This document shows positions 35,804 through 47,580 of a stretch of DNA of 64,000 nucleotides, piece by piece. The stretch is taken from positions 1,612,001 to 1,676,000 of the forward strand of contig MCGE01000002.1 of assembly GCA_002105175.1 (NCBI GenBank). The letters run 5' to 3'. The stretch is from Absidia repens. Its lineage: Eukaryota > Mucoromycota > Mucoromycetes > Mucorales > Cunninghamellaceae. Position numbers and translations under genes: made by a program. Below the pieces are notes generated by a model. It was not told the origin of the DNA and did not search any database. It saw nothing but the letters and a program-made list of their open reading frames with translations. Positions within the stretch are counted from its first letter, which is position 1, and each line of letters begins with the position of its first letter.

Positions 35804-38800
35804 ATGGCATCCAATGATCCATCAAAAAATGGTATTCCACCTTCATCTCATGACGCAGAAATACCTGATGGTCAATCCGTACCACCTACAGGCCAAGAAA
35901 AGGAAGGAGAAGGGAACATGCCATCAGTGAATGAAAAAACAACAAACGCACCAGCCCTCAACACGGATGCTTCTGGTGCTCCCGGTGTCAATGCAAATCA
36001 ACAAGGCGGGGAATCAGTGCCTCCTACTGATCTATCTGGCGCAAACAAAGAAATGCCATCAACCACTCCTTCCCAGCCCCAACCCACGTCAAATGGTAAT
36101 CTACCTGAAATGAAATCGTTGACTGTGGAAGAACTTTATGATAAGGACAAGTTTGATTTATCGACTATGGAACCGGGCGATGTTTTTACTCTATTACAGT
36201 AAGTATTTTAATTTTTAAAATGCCGACTTTTTTTTTTTGTATAATTCTCTTCATTTTACTGACGGGTTTCGTTTCCTTTTTTTTTTTTTTTTTTTTTTTT
36301 ACTTGAATTGACAGAACAACAACTGATGGTCTTACTGAAGAAGAAGCTGCATCACGTATTGAAAAGTTTGGGCATAACCGTCTGGAATCCAAGGAGCAAA
36401 ATCCCATTTTGATGTTTCTGGGTTTCATGTGGAATCCATTGTCTTGGGTTATGGAAGCTGCTGCCATTGTTGCTATTGCTGTCTCTAACGGTGGTGGACG
36501 TCCTCCTGATTGGGAAGATTTTATTGGTATCGTTCTCTTGCTACTGGCGAATGCTACTATTGGGTTTTTGGAAGAACGGAATGCTGGCAATGCAGTCAAG
36601 GCGCTCATGGCATCTCTGGCGCCTGAATGCAAGGTCAAACGCAATGGAGTTTGGGAAACAAAAGAAGCCGCTGAATTGGTGCCAGGTGATATTGTCAGTA
36701 TCAAACTTGGTGATGTCGTACCTGCCGATGGAAGATTGGTGACTGCCCATGGTGATGTCTCCATTGACCAAGCTGCTTTGACAGGTGAATCGCTTCCAGT
36801 GACAAAAGATGCAGGCGATGAAATCTTCTCTGGGTCTACTGTTAAGCAAGGTGAAGCTGAAGCAGTAGTTATTGGCACCGGTCTTAATACCTTCTTTGGT
36901 CGGGCGGCGAAATTGGTTGGTGAATCTGGTGACGATGTCGGACACTTGCAACAAATTTTGGCCAAGATTGGTAACTTTTGCCTTTGCTCCATTGGTCTCT
37001 TCATTGTGGTGGAAATCTTGGTGATGTATGCTGCCTTCCGTTATGACTATAGGCGGGGTATCGACAATATATTGGTGTTGCTCATTGGAGGTATCCCAAT
37101 TGCTATGCCTACAGTGTTGTCCGTTACTCTTGCTATTGGTGCCAAACAACTCGCTGAACACAAAGCCATTGTTACTCGTATTACTGCTATTGAAGAAATG
37201 GCTGCTGTCACCATCCTTTGCTCCGACAAGACAGGTACTCTGACATTGAACAAGCTCATTGTGGACAAGCCAACCATCAAGACATATGCCGAATTCGACA
37301 ATGAAGGCATCATTCTGATCTCTGCTTATGCGTCTCGTGTGGAAAATCAAGATGCGATTGACTTTTGTATCACGAACTCTCTACCAGATCCGGCCATGTC
37401 CCGTGCGGATATTGAAGAATTGGAATTCAAGCCCTTCAACCCTGTTATCAAGCGAACGGAAATTACTTACAGGGACAAGGATGGCAAAGTCAAACGAGCA
37501 ACCAAAGGGATGTCACATTTTATTTTGGATCTATGTACCCGCGACAAGGATGAGGCTCAAATCAAGGCGTTGAACGATGATGTGGATGAATTCGCCCGTC
37601 GTGGTCTTCGATCTCTTGCAGTGGCGGTGGACGACGTTCCTTCTGGTAACCCTGCAGATGAAGGTACTGGCTATCGTTTGATTGGTCTCTTGCCTATTTA
37701 TGATCCTCCTCGCTCTGACACAAAGGAAACAATTGATCGTGCCATTGGATTGGGTGTTCAAGTCAAGATGATTACCGGTGATCAATTAGCTATTGCAAAG
37801 GAAACGGGTCGACGCTTGGGTATGGGTGAAAACATGTTTTTATCAACGACATTGAAGGACGGTCCTCCTCCAGGTAGTGGATACCATGATGTGGACGACT
37901 TGGTCTTGGGTGCGGATGGGTTTGCTGGTGTGTACCCTGAACACAAGCACGAAATTGTTGAACGTTTGCAAGCTATGGGACATATGGTGGCCATGACAGG
38001 TGATGGTGTCAACGATGCTCCTGCTCTCTCCAAAGCTAATGTGGGTGTTGCGGTGGCAGATGCTTCTGATGCTGCACGTGCTGCAGCCGATATTGTGTTG
38101 ACTGAACCAGGTTTGTCGGTGATCATTGAAGCCTTCATTCACTCACGGCAAATTTTCCAACGCATGCGGAACTACTCTATTTATACTTGCTCTGTCACCA
38201 TTCGTATTGTACTTGGTTTCTCCATCATGGTCTTTGCATTCAAGGCTGACTTTCCTCCTTTCATGGTGCTAATCTTGGCCATTCTGAATGACGGTACCAT
38301 CATGACTATTTCAACCGATCGTGTCAAGCCATCACCACAACCTGATGCTTGGGATTTATTTGAAATCTTCTCCTGTGCTATCATCTATGGTATCTATTTG
38401 GCTGCTTCAACGATCGCATTTGTTGCTACTGCATTGAAAACAACTTTCTTCCAGCGCAAATTTGGACTCCATCCCTTCATTGATCCCAATGACTTCATGC
38501 TTCACTCTGTTGTCTATCTTCAAGTATCCACCATCTCACAGGCATTGATTTTCATTACTCGATCTCAAGGATTTTTCTTTATGGAACGACCCTCTATTTT
38601 ATTGATATGTGCGTTTGTGGTGGCTCAACTGGTGGCGACCTTTATTGCAGTTTATGCCAACTGGGGATTTACTCAAATTCATGGATGCGGATGGGGTTGG
38701 GCAGGTGTAGCTTGGATCTGGAACTTTGTGTGGTATGTGCCTCTGGATTGGATCAAGTTTGGCCTACAACGACTCTTTAGAAGCCGTCATCCCAGTCCTG

Positions 38801-39158
38801 TTACTGACGCTGCTTCTCTCAAACGCCGACGTTCCTCTGCTGCCTCTATTGCTGCCTCTGCCATGTCAGGTGCTGGTACAACCAACTCTGCAAGATACTA
38901 CCGCAACCGTACCAAATCTCTTCGACAACTTGAAACTCCTAATAGCTTTAGACAGCGCCTATTTGGAAATGGTCGCTCAGTCTCGATGAATCCCAAAGAA
39001 TTACGCCGGTTATCATCTGTACAGGTAAATAGTGAAAAAGGGACGGGATATTATTGAATTTACTGGATTCTCAAACTAATATCTTTTTTTTTTCCTAGGC
39101 AAGCAATGCGTCTAGAATTCTATCTGGTGGTGGTGAAGCTAGTGGCTCAAGGGCTTGA
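35804..39158 (+). CDS. PMA1: Plasma-membrane H+-ATPase (P3A P-type), copy 2
   Basis: Proton pump paralogous to 19390-22635. Exons 35804-36198, 36315-39024 and 39099-39158 total 3165 nt, giving 1054 aa. It has the same catalytic motifs ([38 protein letters not shown]). Its N-terminal extension is longer and Pro/Asn/Gln-rich (about 110 residues before [20 protein letters not shown]) and its C-terminal tail is longer and Ala/Ser-rich ([17 protein letters not shown]). The first and last introns match copy 1 in position and phase, but the intron of copy 1 at WTWAG|IAWIW is missing here. Divergence is concentrated in the tails, where regulation of these pumps occurs, so different control of the two pumps is likely (inference). 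Confidence 0.97.
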
Positions 39159-39550
39159 TTTTAGTTTATTTTGATCTTGATATATATCTTAGTTTATTAT
39201 TATCTTGATATATTCTTTTATTTTAGTTATATAGTGTTAGTACTTTTTATTTATTTACTGAAATTGTAGTTTATTATTTTACTTTTCCTCAACAGTCATA
39301 TCCTCTAATAAAAAAAGGTATCATTTGATTATTATTGAATGACGTTATCACTGATGTTGTCACTGGTGTGTAATATATGGTGCGGGTGGGACTTTGGTGG
39401 ATTGCAGATGTGATAAATCATGCGTGAAGTTGCAGCAGTAAAAAAAATACACCCGGAGTTTCAAATATAAACCTAAAAAAGACAAGGAGTCTCCCTTTTT
39501 TTATTTTCATGTTTTGAACACATCTTTCTTTTCACGAACATACAATAATA
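39159..39550. other. Short intergenic region
   Basis: The ATPase 3' UTR (AATAAAAAAAGG near 39307) and the sorting nexin promoter. No gene was seen. Confidence 0.4.
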
Positions 39551-42100
39551 ATGGGTGACAACTATGACAATGTAGAATGGGATGTTCATGCGACGAGTGA
39601 TGCTGTCACATCAGGTTTTGATACGTCTGATCCTTTATCTGCTTATGCTGCTGCTACCACTTCTTATGACAACCAGGTAACACCGTGAAAAATATGAAAC
39701 ATATTGCTGACGGTATTCTGATGTCATGGATGGTATTTTAATTACTTTTTATTTTTTTCTTCGTGGCTAGCCGACCTCACTACTATTCTCGGAAGAAACG
39801 AATTCAGCTGACAACCATAGACCACATTCAGTTACATCGCCTCCTTTACCATTTAACAGCCACAACACAGAGTCGGTAGATACGTCAACAACTATGCATT
39901 CATCCTCTCCTTACTATGTTGGTGCCTCTTCATCCTCTACTGATCAATCTACTGGTCACCGAAATGACTCCCGGAACACAAGAACAAGTAAAACTGCAAA
40001 GCCAATGATTATCCAAATTGGTGATGCTCAAAAGCTATCAGATGGAACCCAAGGCGCATATGTTTCTTATCTGGTAACCACTACGGTAATAATACTAAGA
40101 GGAGTAGGGGTGGGGATGGGCAAATAATTGTTCGTACACTCACTTTCCATATTTTGCTACTAGACCTCAGTGGAAATCTTTTCTGCGACCAACCCAAGAC
40201 CTGTTCGACGACGATTTCATGATTTTGTTTGGTTATACAACTCTTTGTGTTCAGAATATCCCGCATGCATTGTGCCTCCGCTTCCTGAAAAACATCGTCT
40301 AGGTAAAAACTGAAAGTGAATCCACTCAAAGCCAAACCACATCACTGACGGTTATTTTTTTTCACAGAATATATCAAGGGCGATCGATTCAGTTCGGATT
40401 TTATCGAAAAAAGGAAACTATGGTACGTACTGAATAATGATAAGTGATTCGATAATATAGGAACTATTAACACCATTCCCCCTTTCTATATACAGCTTAC
40501 AATGGTTTTTGGATAGGATTGCTCGACATCCCATTCTTCAGCAATCACAATGTACCCGAGTATTTTTGGAATCTTTAGATTTTGTAAGATAAAAAAAAAA
40601 AAAAAAAAAAAAGGCGGACTGAGTGAGGCATGGGGGGATGCGAGAATGAATGCTATGAATTTGGACACCGTTTTTTGACCTCATATTCTTGAATTGAATA
40701 GAAAAATGACAAGCGTGCTCAAGCGAAATATGTGCCTCCGTCGACTACTGTGTTGGAGTCACTTAGCGATACTCTATTGAACGCGTTTACCAAAATCAAA
40801 AAGCAAGAGGAGCGATTTATTGTGATGAAGGATCATATCGACAAATTGGAAGATAACCTCAATACCGTGGAACGACTCTATACAAGAATCGGAAAACGAC
40901 AATACGGTAAGATTGAATTTATAATAATGAAAACCGAGAAATGGGCTATTGTTACTGTCTGACATTTGCCTTCCTTTTATAATATATAGATATGCAACGA
41001 GATTACATCAGCTTTGGGGACAGCATACAAGGACTCTCGGCATTGGAGTCGAATATCAATCAACCACTTCATCAGTTTGCTGAAACAGCAAAATCGTATG
41101 GGAAGGCTTTGAAGACGATGGTAATTTCAACTATATATATGGATTGGAAAAATGGTCGCTAAAAAAAATGAACTCTTCATCTTTTAGTCTAATCAAGAAG
41201 ACATACTATATTTGAATCGGATACACGAATTGTTGTCATACTGTAGATCTGCCAAGGTAAACCTTTACAAAAATAGAAGAGGCACAAAGATGACCACTGA
41301 ACGACTTCTTTTCTTTTTCTTTTTTTTTTCACATACTCCACACAGACAGTATTCCGGGATCGTGATCAAAAACAAATGGATTTTGAAGCATTATCGGCGT
41401 ATTTGCAACAGACGATTCAAGATAAGGAAAGGATCAAATACCCTGGACGGCACGATAATGGGGCAGCATGGAATCATATACCTGAATTGGTGATGGATAA
41501 AATCAAACAAGCTCGAGGCATGGACATGGAACACGCACGTCGAGAAAAAATGGTACGACTGGAAATCAAGATCAAGGATCTGCAGGATGAAGTGGCCCTG
41601 GCGAACGATACGTCGCAAAGCTTCTCGGAACAAGTGATAGATGAATTTGACCTCTTTCAGCAATATAAAACTCATGAACTCAAACATGGTCTTGCCGCAT
41701 ACGCTGATACTCATGTTGACTTTTATCAAAAGGTAAAGGGAAGAAAAAAACGAACTAATGAATAGAATGAAAATGTACAAAAGATGGGTATGAACTGATA
41801 ACATTTTTCTTTCCTCTTTGGTTTTTTTTTTTTTTTTTTTTGTCTTTCGTCTAGGGTATATCTATCTGGGAAGAAATTCTACCTGCTTTGGAAGCTATTG
41901 AAGTGGATGATCGGAAATCAGATGACAACAATGACAAACCAATGGTGATAGTAGTGTTAGAAGAAGTAGCAGTAGCAGTAGTGAAGGAGGATCATTATGA
42001 CCAAATGATATTGATTCTTTCTAATAAACTATACATTGTTTTTATCGTCTTTTTATCTTTTGTCTTCTTGAAATATGTGCATGTGCATGTGTATGTGTGA
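39551..42100 (+). CDS. SNX4: Sorting nexin Snx4/Atg24 (PX-BAR)
   Basis: Endosomal sorting nexin used in retrieval of SNAREs and in selective autophagy (family knowledge). Ten exons: 39551-39676, 39771-40085, 40164-40302, 40368-40422, 40496-40583, 40702-40906, 40990-41120, 41188-41256, 41346-41732 and 41855-42100. They total 1761 nt, giving 586 aa. An acidic Ser/Thr-rich N-terminus is followed by a PX domain (AYVSYLVTT, RPVRRRFHDFVWLYNSL, CIVPPLPEKHRL, GDRFSSDFIEKRK), whose RRF and downstream Arg bind PI3P. A long helical BAR region follows. The last about 50 residues are odd. Frame 0 turns Val-rich and hydrophobic and stops only inside the GT microsatellite (42098-42100). A shifted frame reads a Ser-rich end stopping at 41998-42000. 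The C-terminus should be treated as uncertain. Confidence 0.92.
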
Positions 42101-42155
42101 GTGTGTGTGTGCGTGTGTGTGTGTGTGTGTGTATGTGTGTGTGTGTATATATATG
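42084..42155. repeat. (GT)n microsatellite
   Basis: About 70 bp of GT/ATGTGT repeats ending in TATATATATG. It overlaps the apparent stop of the sorting nexin frame. The rest of 42101-42866 is the convergent 3' region of the sorting nexin and Caf40 genes and holds no gene. Confidence 0.9.
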
Positions 42156-42866
42156 CCCTGAATTTTTACGACCTCTCCATGACCCATCATAATGACCACC
42201 TAAACCAAACTAAGATAACCTTTAATGCCCCCATCAATTTACACCCCATTCTTGTGCCCATTATTTCACCAACTGCATTTTTCCAACCGCATACAAAAAA
42301 GTTTACAGTAAAATCAATAATTTTATTGAGGGGATAAATACAGTAAAAACGAAGTTGATGATAAAAAGAATAAAAAAATAAAAATAGTAGAGGGAAAAGA
42401 CTAAGGTATTCACATTTTTACATGAATGAAGTGTGATGATTTTGCGTGTGTGTGTTGTGTTTCTTTGTGATATTGAGGTAGAAGGTAGTTGGAGGGAGGG
42501 AGGATAACAGCAATATGAATGTGCAACGGAAAAATGTATAACAAAAAAGAATTAAAAAAAAATAAAAGTTTGTACATGATGATAATGATGATGATGTAAG
42601 GGAGATAGTGTATGTGGAAGAGGAAGAAAGGCATGTAAATAGGTGTATACACCTTTCTTCATCGAATATATCAAGTATAGAGTATATAAAATGGAGGGGG
42701 GGGAGTCATTAAGATGACAATAATGATAATAATAGTAAAAAAGTAAAATGACCAAAAGTAACAAGTAACAAAAAGGTGCCACATAAAATTTGCCTGTAGT
42801 AAAGAGATGAAGGTGTCAATAAACACAGCCATATCATTCCTAATTCCATCCTCTTTACACTACCTT

Positions 42867-44604
42867 CTAATGCATTCCATCTGAGAGATTGAGTAATAAC
42901 TGACCCAAACATCGTTTTGTACCCATGTCATCCTTCAATGCTTGCTGGAAAGTGGTATCACGCAAAGGATCGGGTAGGCATTGTCGAAGGGCTTCACGTG
43001 CTCTATAAATTCAATAAATGATCATCAGCATCATCATGATCATCATTAGCCATTTCATAGATCTTACCTGGGATTATCAGACAGCCGTAAATAACATCGA
43101 ATGACGTGTTTCAACAATCGCATTGCCTGAGCTTCCACTAGTTGATTCACCATATTGTTTAGAACTGTAGCAACTGCATAGAAACGCTCGTATGTTTGAC
43201 AAATGTAATACTAAAACAAAACAATAATATAAAACAGTCGTCAGTATTCACCAATTTTGAATGATTCGATAAAAAAAAACACTTACGAGTCCAGTATCAT
43301 CCACGAGAATCTTTTGAACGATAAAAATGGCCACAGTTTTCGACAATTCGCTTCCAGTTTCCATAATACGAAGGCAAAGAGGGATGATTTCAGTCGATAA
43401 CAAAAAGGTGATGACTTCGGGATTATCGTTCTAATATAATTTATAATAAGATGTGAGTCAGTCTTTCTTTTTACTTCCAGGGTAGTAGTAGATCAGGGAC
43501 AAAAAAATGTTGCCATTACCTTTACCAAAGCGCCAATCACACCTAAACTTGTTAGCCGTAAGTATTCAAATGGTCGAGTTTTACTGGAAGTGTTGAGGAA
43601 TGGATATAAGTACAGCGGAATATGAGCTATAAGGGAAGGGAGGTGCAAAAAAAAGTTGAGTCAGAGTACAGAATACATGCTGGTCCCGATCTTCCCTTTT
43701 ATGCACGTATCAAAAGAAAACACCCCAGCTTACCATGCAAAAACAGAGTGCGTGTTTCATTATGATTCGCTACACATTGAAGTAAAGCCAAAGCATTACA
43801 AACCCTGTTAGAAGCACCACCGCTCAAGGTAGGAGGGGTCAACAGCGGGTAGGCAGAGACAATTTCTTGAAGCAAGACAGACATGACACCTACAACACAT
43901 TATATAAATCATCAGTCAATGGTTGCTTTTTTCCAACGCTCTAAACACATGGTTCCTCCTTTATTCTTACCATACGAGTACCAAAGTACCAAAGCCAAAT
44001 CATCATATTGTTCTCTTTTCTTGCTAAGATCCAGAAGAGCCTGTTCACGTAAGACAGGATTCAACAAGTCCAATACCAAAGCGTAAATCTTTTCTTCATC
44101 CAGTTGTCCAAGTTTTTGCTGTTGCTGTTGTTGCTGTTGCTGTTGTTGTTGTTGTTGTTGCTGTTGTTGTCCTTGTTGAAGTTCTTGTTGCATAAAGGGG
44201 AAGTTGCCATTAAGCGTGTTGTTGTTCATTGGTTGACCAGCGGCAGCGGCAGCAGCGGCATGTGCAGCAGCGGCATGGGCAGCAGGATTGTTTCCCATCA
44301 ACGCAGCATAAGCAGCAAACGAATCGGCGTTTCCATTGTTGACAGGTGTCCGAGGCATACCAGAGTGTTGCTGTTGTTGCTGTTGTTGTTGCTGTTGTTG
44401 TTGTTGTTGAAGGCTGGTTACGTTAGGCGGCTGACTTCCAGTACCACCACCAACATTAAGATTGGAATAATGTTGAGATAATGAATTGATATTACCAGTG
44501 CCTGCACTAGCGGATTGTAAAACAGCAGCCAAGGGATTGTTTGTCGTTGTCCCAGATAAGGGTGATTGTTGTAAATACTGATGAAGTTGGGAGTTGGAGT
44601 GCAT
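42867..44604 (-). CDS. CAF40: CCR4-NOT subunit Caf40/Rcd1 (CNOT9)
   Basis: Armadillo-repeat subunit of the CCR4-NOT deadenylation complex, which recruits RNA-binding and repressor proteins. Six exons: 44604-43971, 43889-43734, 43626-43520, 43430-43287, 43210-43068 and 43002-42867; 1320 nt, 439 aa. The N-terminal about 165 residues are low complexity: two polyglutamine tracts (roughly 14 and 18 Gln, CAA/CAG mixed) and an Ala/His block. The conserved Rcd1 core follows: [64 protein letters not shown] and [20 protein letters not shown]. It ends in [11 protein letters not shown]. The core is highly conserved with yeast and human, and only the N-terminal extension is unusual. Confidence 0.95.
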
Positions 44605-44930
44605 GTTTTATAGAGGGAAGAGAGGGGTTTTCTTGTATATTACGAAAAAGATGATATGTAAAATATGAAGTAGAAAAATAAAAATAAAAAAAAAGTAAAA
44701 AGTACGAATAAAAAAAAGGAAGAAAAAAAAAGGAAAGCTTTTGGATGGTGAGGATATAAGATGTAAAAATGACAATGTATTTGAAGAAAAAATAAAAAAC
44801 GTAAGAGAGAGGGAAAAAAAAAGGAGTTCTGATTTTGTTCATAAGCGGATTTATTGGTGTGACTGTGATTGTGTTTGATACATACTACTTTGAAAGATTT
44901 ATAACTACGCTCATAATATTATTATTCATA
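44605..44930. other. Intergenic between two minus-strand genes
   Basis: Purine-rich on +, that is a C/T-rich leader for the Caf40 gene on the minus strand; 3' UTR of the next gene lies elsewhere. No gene was seen. Confidence 0.4.
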
Positions 44931-45584
44931 TTAATCTCGTTTATGCTGAAGTCTTTCAACAGCATCTTCTACTTCATCTTCCAATCGATGCTTTGCTTGA
45001 TTGAAATCTTTTTCATTGGCTCCTAATGTTTCGCTAGTGTCACTAATGGCTTCTTCCACGCTTTCGGCCCCTTTGGATAGAGTTTCTTTACCCGCTTGTC
45101 TGACTTTCTCGGTAGCTTCTCCTAGATCACCAAATTTTTCTTCCACTTGATCAGCCTTATGTTGGGTCCGGTCACGCATGACTTTCTTGGTTTCTTGTGC
45201 CTTCCCTCGTAAATCTTCCGTTTTGGCCTTGAAGTCGTCTTTCAAATCTGAAGCAGCATTTGGTGCTTGTGAGGTAGCCGCTTTGGCCTCATCAATACCA
45301 TGAGCCAATTTCTCGCCGATTTTCATATTTACATCATGCCCAGCCTTTTTGACGGTTTCGCTTAAATCTTTCGCTTTATCAATGACACTTTTTTGCTATA
45401 ATAAAAAAAAATTAACAAGTTTTAATCTCAAATTCAATTTTTCTTTGTATTTGGTAGACCATACTTGGATTGATGAAGTGTGTAGTAAAGCGGGTGATGT
45501 TTGAATGATATATTTGAAATATTGTTGTCTGGTTAGAAGTGCTTGACGCACTAAACAAGAAGTGTTTGTTTTTATTATGTTCAT
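44931..45584 (-). CDS. LEA-like amphipathic helical protein, probably mitochondrial
   Basis: A 194-aa protein in two exons (45584-45465 and 45395-44931; 585 nt). The first 40 residues look like a mitochondrial presequence (MNIIKTNTSCLVRQALLTRQ, ending LLHTSSIQ). The mature part is strongly charged, Lys/Glu/Ala-rich and predicted to be one long amphipathic helix with loose 11-residue periodicity (DKAKDLSETVKKAGHD, KTEDLRGKAQETKKVMRDRT, DQVEEKFGDLGEATEKVRQA). This pattern is typical of group 3 LEA proteins, which protect membranes and enzymes on drying. The assignment rests on composition and is not a precise family match. An apolipoprotein- or CsbD-like helical protein would look similar. Confidence 0.7.
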
Positions 45585-46162
45585 TTTTTTAATGATAATA
45601 ATAATTAAAAAAAAAAAAAAAAAAAAAAAAAGGTGATGACATTTTCTATCTTCTTTTATTATAGTAACGTCGCTTCTTTTTTCTCAAACTTTCTGGGGTT
45701 TATTTTGACTGAAGAAACATGGTATACAAACAAATCTGATCAAGTTCCACTGCGTTTCAAACCATTCGATATTAATCAATTTCACAGTTGATTAGTTGCA
45801 TGAATTTACTCCAAAAGAAGAAAACAACAAATAATTTGTGAAGGTAGGACTCAATTTTGTTAGCAATGCACCAACACCAACAAATTATGCCAAAGAAAAA
45901 TATGGGGTAAAATAGCTGACGATCATCAGCTCTTTCAAATGACCACCACATATTTAAAACCCTGTTTCACATAATCGTCGTCACTTTCTTATGTTGGCTG
46001 AACCGTTTTTGTCACTTGATATGTATCTTTTGGTTTACAAAATTGCTTTGGGGAGGGAGGCAATTTATTTAAAATCCCGCATTGGGGTGATGGACACTTC
46101 TCCGGTTCTCGTATTTTTTTTTTTTTTTCAATTTCATTTTTCATGATAGCTCGATTACTCAC
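45585..46162. promoter_or_regulatory. Divergent promoter region
   Basis: 578 bp between the LEA-like gene (-) and Spo7 (+). It contains a 26-nt A tract at about 45606-45631 and a T-rich leader just before 46163. No gene was seen. Confidence 0.35.
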
Positions 46163-46950
46163 ATGAACCAGACACCAGACACATCATCTACATCAGCAAC
46201 GTCAATACCCGTCACAATGTCAACCAACAAACAAACATCGGATCAAGTGACCTACAGAGACCTTGTCATTTTTGAAGAACGTTTACGTGGAAACATGATT
46301 CGCTTACGAAGACGCAAGAAAAAGTTTGAAGGTAGATAAAAGGAAATGCTTTGTATATATGCATACCTAATGGCTATCTCTTTTTCGTCTTTCTTACAAT
46401 ATCTCTAGCTCTTTTGTGTTGTTTGCTGGTCTTACTAGGGTATTTTTTCTATGCTGTTTTTGTTGATCCAAGCAAGGTAAGAAACCAGTACGGTAGTAAG
46501 GGCGGTAGGGAAAGGGGTGTCAGGGAATACTTGAAAAAAAGTCTGACGATAAACTTCTCCATTGTGAAATAATAGGCCTTTACCAATCACTTGATCAATA
46601 CTGTAGCGTTACTTGTAGTGGCTGGTAGCTTGGTCTTCTTCTATCGGTCTGGCATGTATTCTGAAAAGATCATGTATGCTGCAAAGTAAGTGTTTGGTAC
46701 CTATCAAGTCCTTGACCATTTGTTCTTATCAACAAACAACCTTTTACTTTATGATCATAGATTTGTTCCTCACTGCAATAGGGCATTATCATCGTTCAAC
46801 TTGCAATTCAACCGACAAGGCGAATCCGGCGAACTCAACTTCTATCCTATGATACCAAAACAACTTCAAGACGGTTTCGACAAATACCGGAAACAATACC
46901 AAATTCGAAAAAAGGCTCGACAACAGTCCAATAAAGCAAAGGCAAACTGA
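46163..46950 (+). CDS. SPO7: Spo7/NEP1-R1-like regulatory subunit of the nuclear envelope phosphatase
   Basis: Membrane partner of Nem1; the complex dephosphorylates lipin (Pah1) and steers phospholipid versus triacylglycerol synthesis at the ER/nuclear envelope. Four exons: 46163-46331, 46409-46476, 46576-46685 and 46761-46950; 537 nt, 178 aa. Features: a hydrophilic N-terminus; YRDLVIFEERLRGNMIRLRR immediately before the first membrane helix (ALLCCLLVLLGYFFYAVFV, about residues 57-75); a second helix (LINTVALLVVAGSLVFFY); then RFVPHCNRALSSFNLQFN and a basic tail. Spacing and the FVPxCNRALxxFN block match Spo7/TMEM188. Confidence 0.9.
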
Positions 46951-47295
46951 TATATATATATATAGTGTAGTATTTAGTGAAATAGATCATGTAGACAGGT
47001 TTAGTTTAAATTATAGTTCAGTTGCTGCTTTTTTATTGTATATATACATAGTTATATTTTTTTATCATTCTTTTTATCAAATAAACACATATCAAACATC
47101 ATCATCAGAAAAGAAAAACAAGGCTATTTGTGTGAAGAAGAGGGTAGCAATTTAGGTTTTTATTATACATATATTAGTTTAAAAAGGAAGGGGAAAGACT
47201 AAACTAGTGTGTCAAAAGGGGATTGTGTGTATATCAACTATTGTGTCAAGAAGAGGAAGGTGCTATACATAGAGAAGAAGGAAGGGGAACTATTT
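46951..47295. other. Convergent 3' region
   Basis: 3' ends of Spo7 (ATCAAATAAACAC near 47077) and of the SDHAF4 gene. No other gene was seen. Confidence 0.4.
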
Positions 47296-47580
47296 CTAAA
47301 AGTCAGTGACTCGACCACCAAAGCTCCAGTCATTGTGTTTCACCGGTTCATTCTTGGGACCATTAACTTCACCCGTCTTTGGATTGACATCACCTTTAAA
47401 CTCTGGTTGCAAAGGCTGACGAGCATCGGCATGCACTCCGTTTGGGTCTTGTGAATCTTGTTGTTGCTTTTTACGAATGAGGTCTAACATTTCTTGTTGT
47501 TGCTTCTTGTTGCCCAGGGGAATAGGACCAGATCGATTCAAAGATGTATAAGTACGTCGAGCGAATGTGTGTCGTAACAT
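47296..47580 (-). CDS. SDHAF4: Succinate dehydrogenase assembly factor 4 (SDHAF4/Sdh8)
   Basis: A 94-aa single-exon mitochondrial protein. An Arg-rich presequence (MLRHTFARRTYTSLNRSG) is followed by a Gln/Lys-rich helix and the diagnostic C-terminal block EFKGDVNPKTGEVNGPKNEP and HNDWSFGGRVTDF, which ends the protein. Sdh8/SDHAF4 chaperones flavinylated Sdh1 before it joins Sdh2, limiting oxidative damage (family knowledge). The length and the exact C-terminal end match the family. Confidence 0.95.
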   Translation of the reverse strand: MLRHTFARRTYTSLNRSGPIPLGNKKQQQEMLDLIRKKQQQDSQDPNGVHADARQPLQPEFKGDVNPKTGEVNGPKNEPVKHNDWSFGGRVTDF

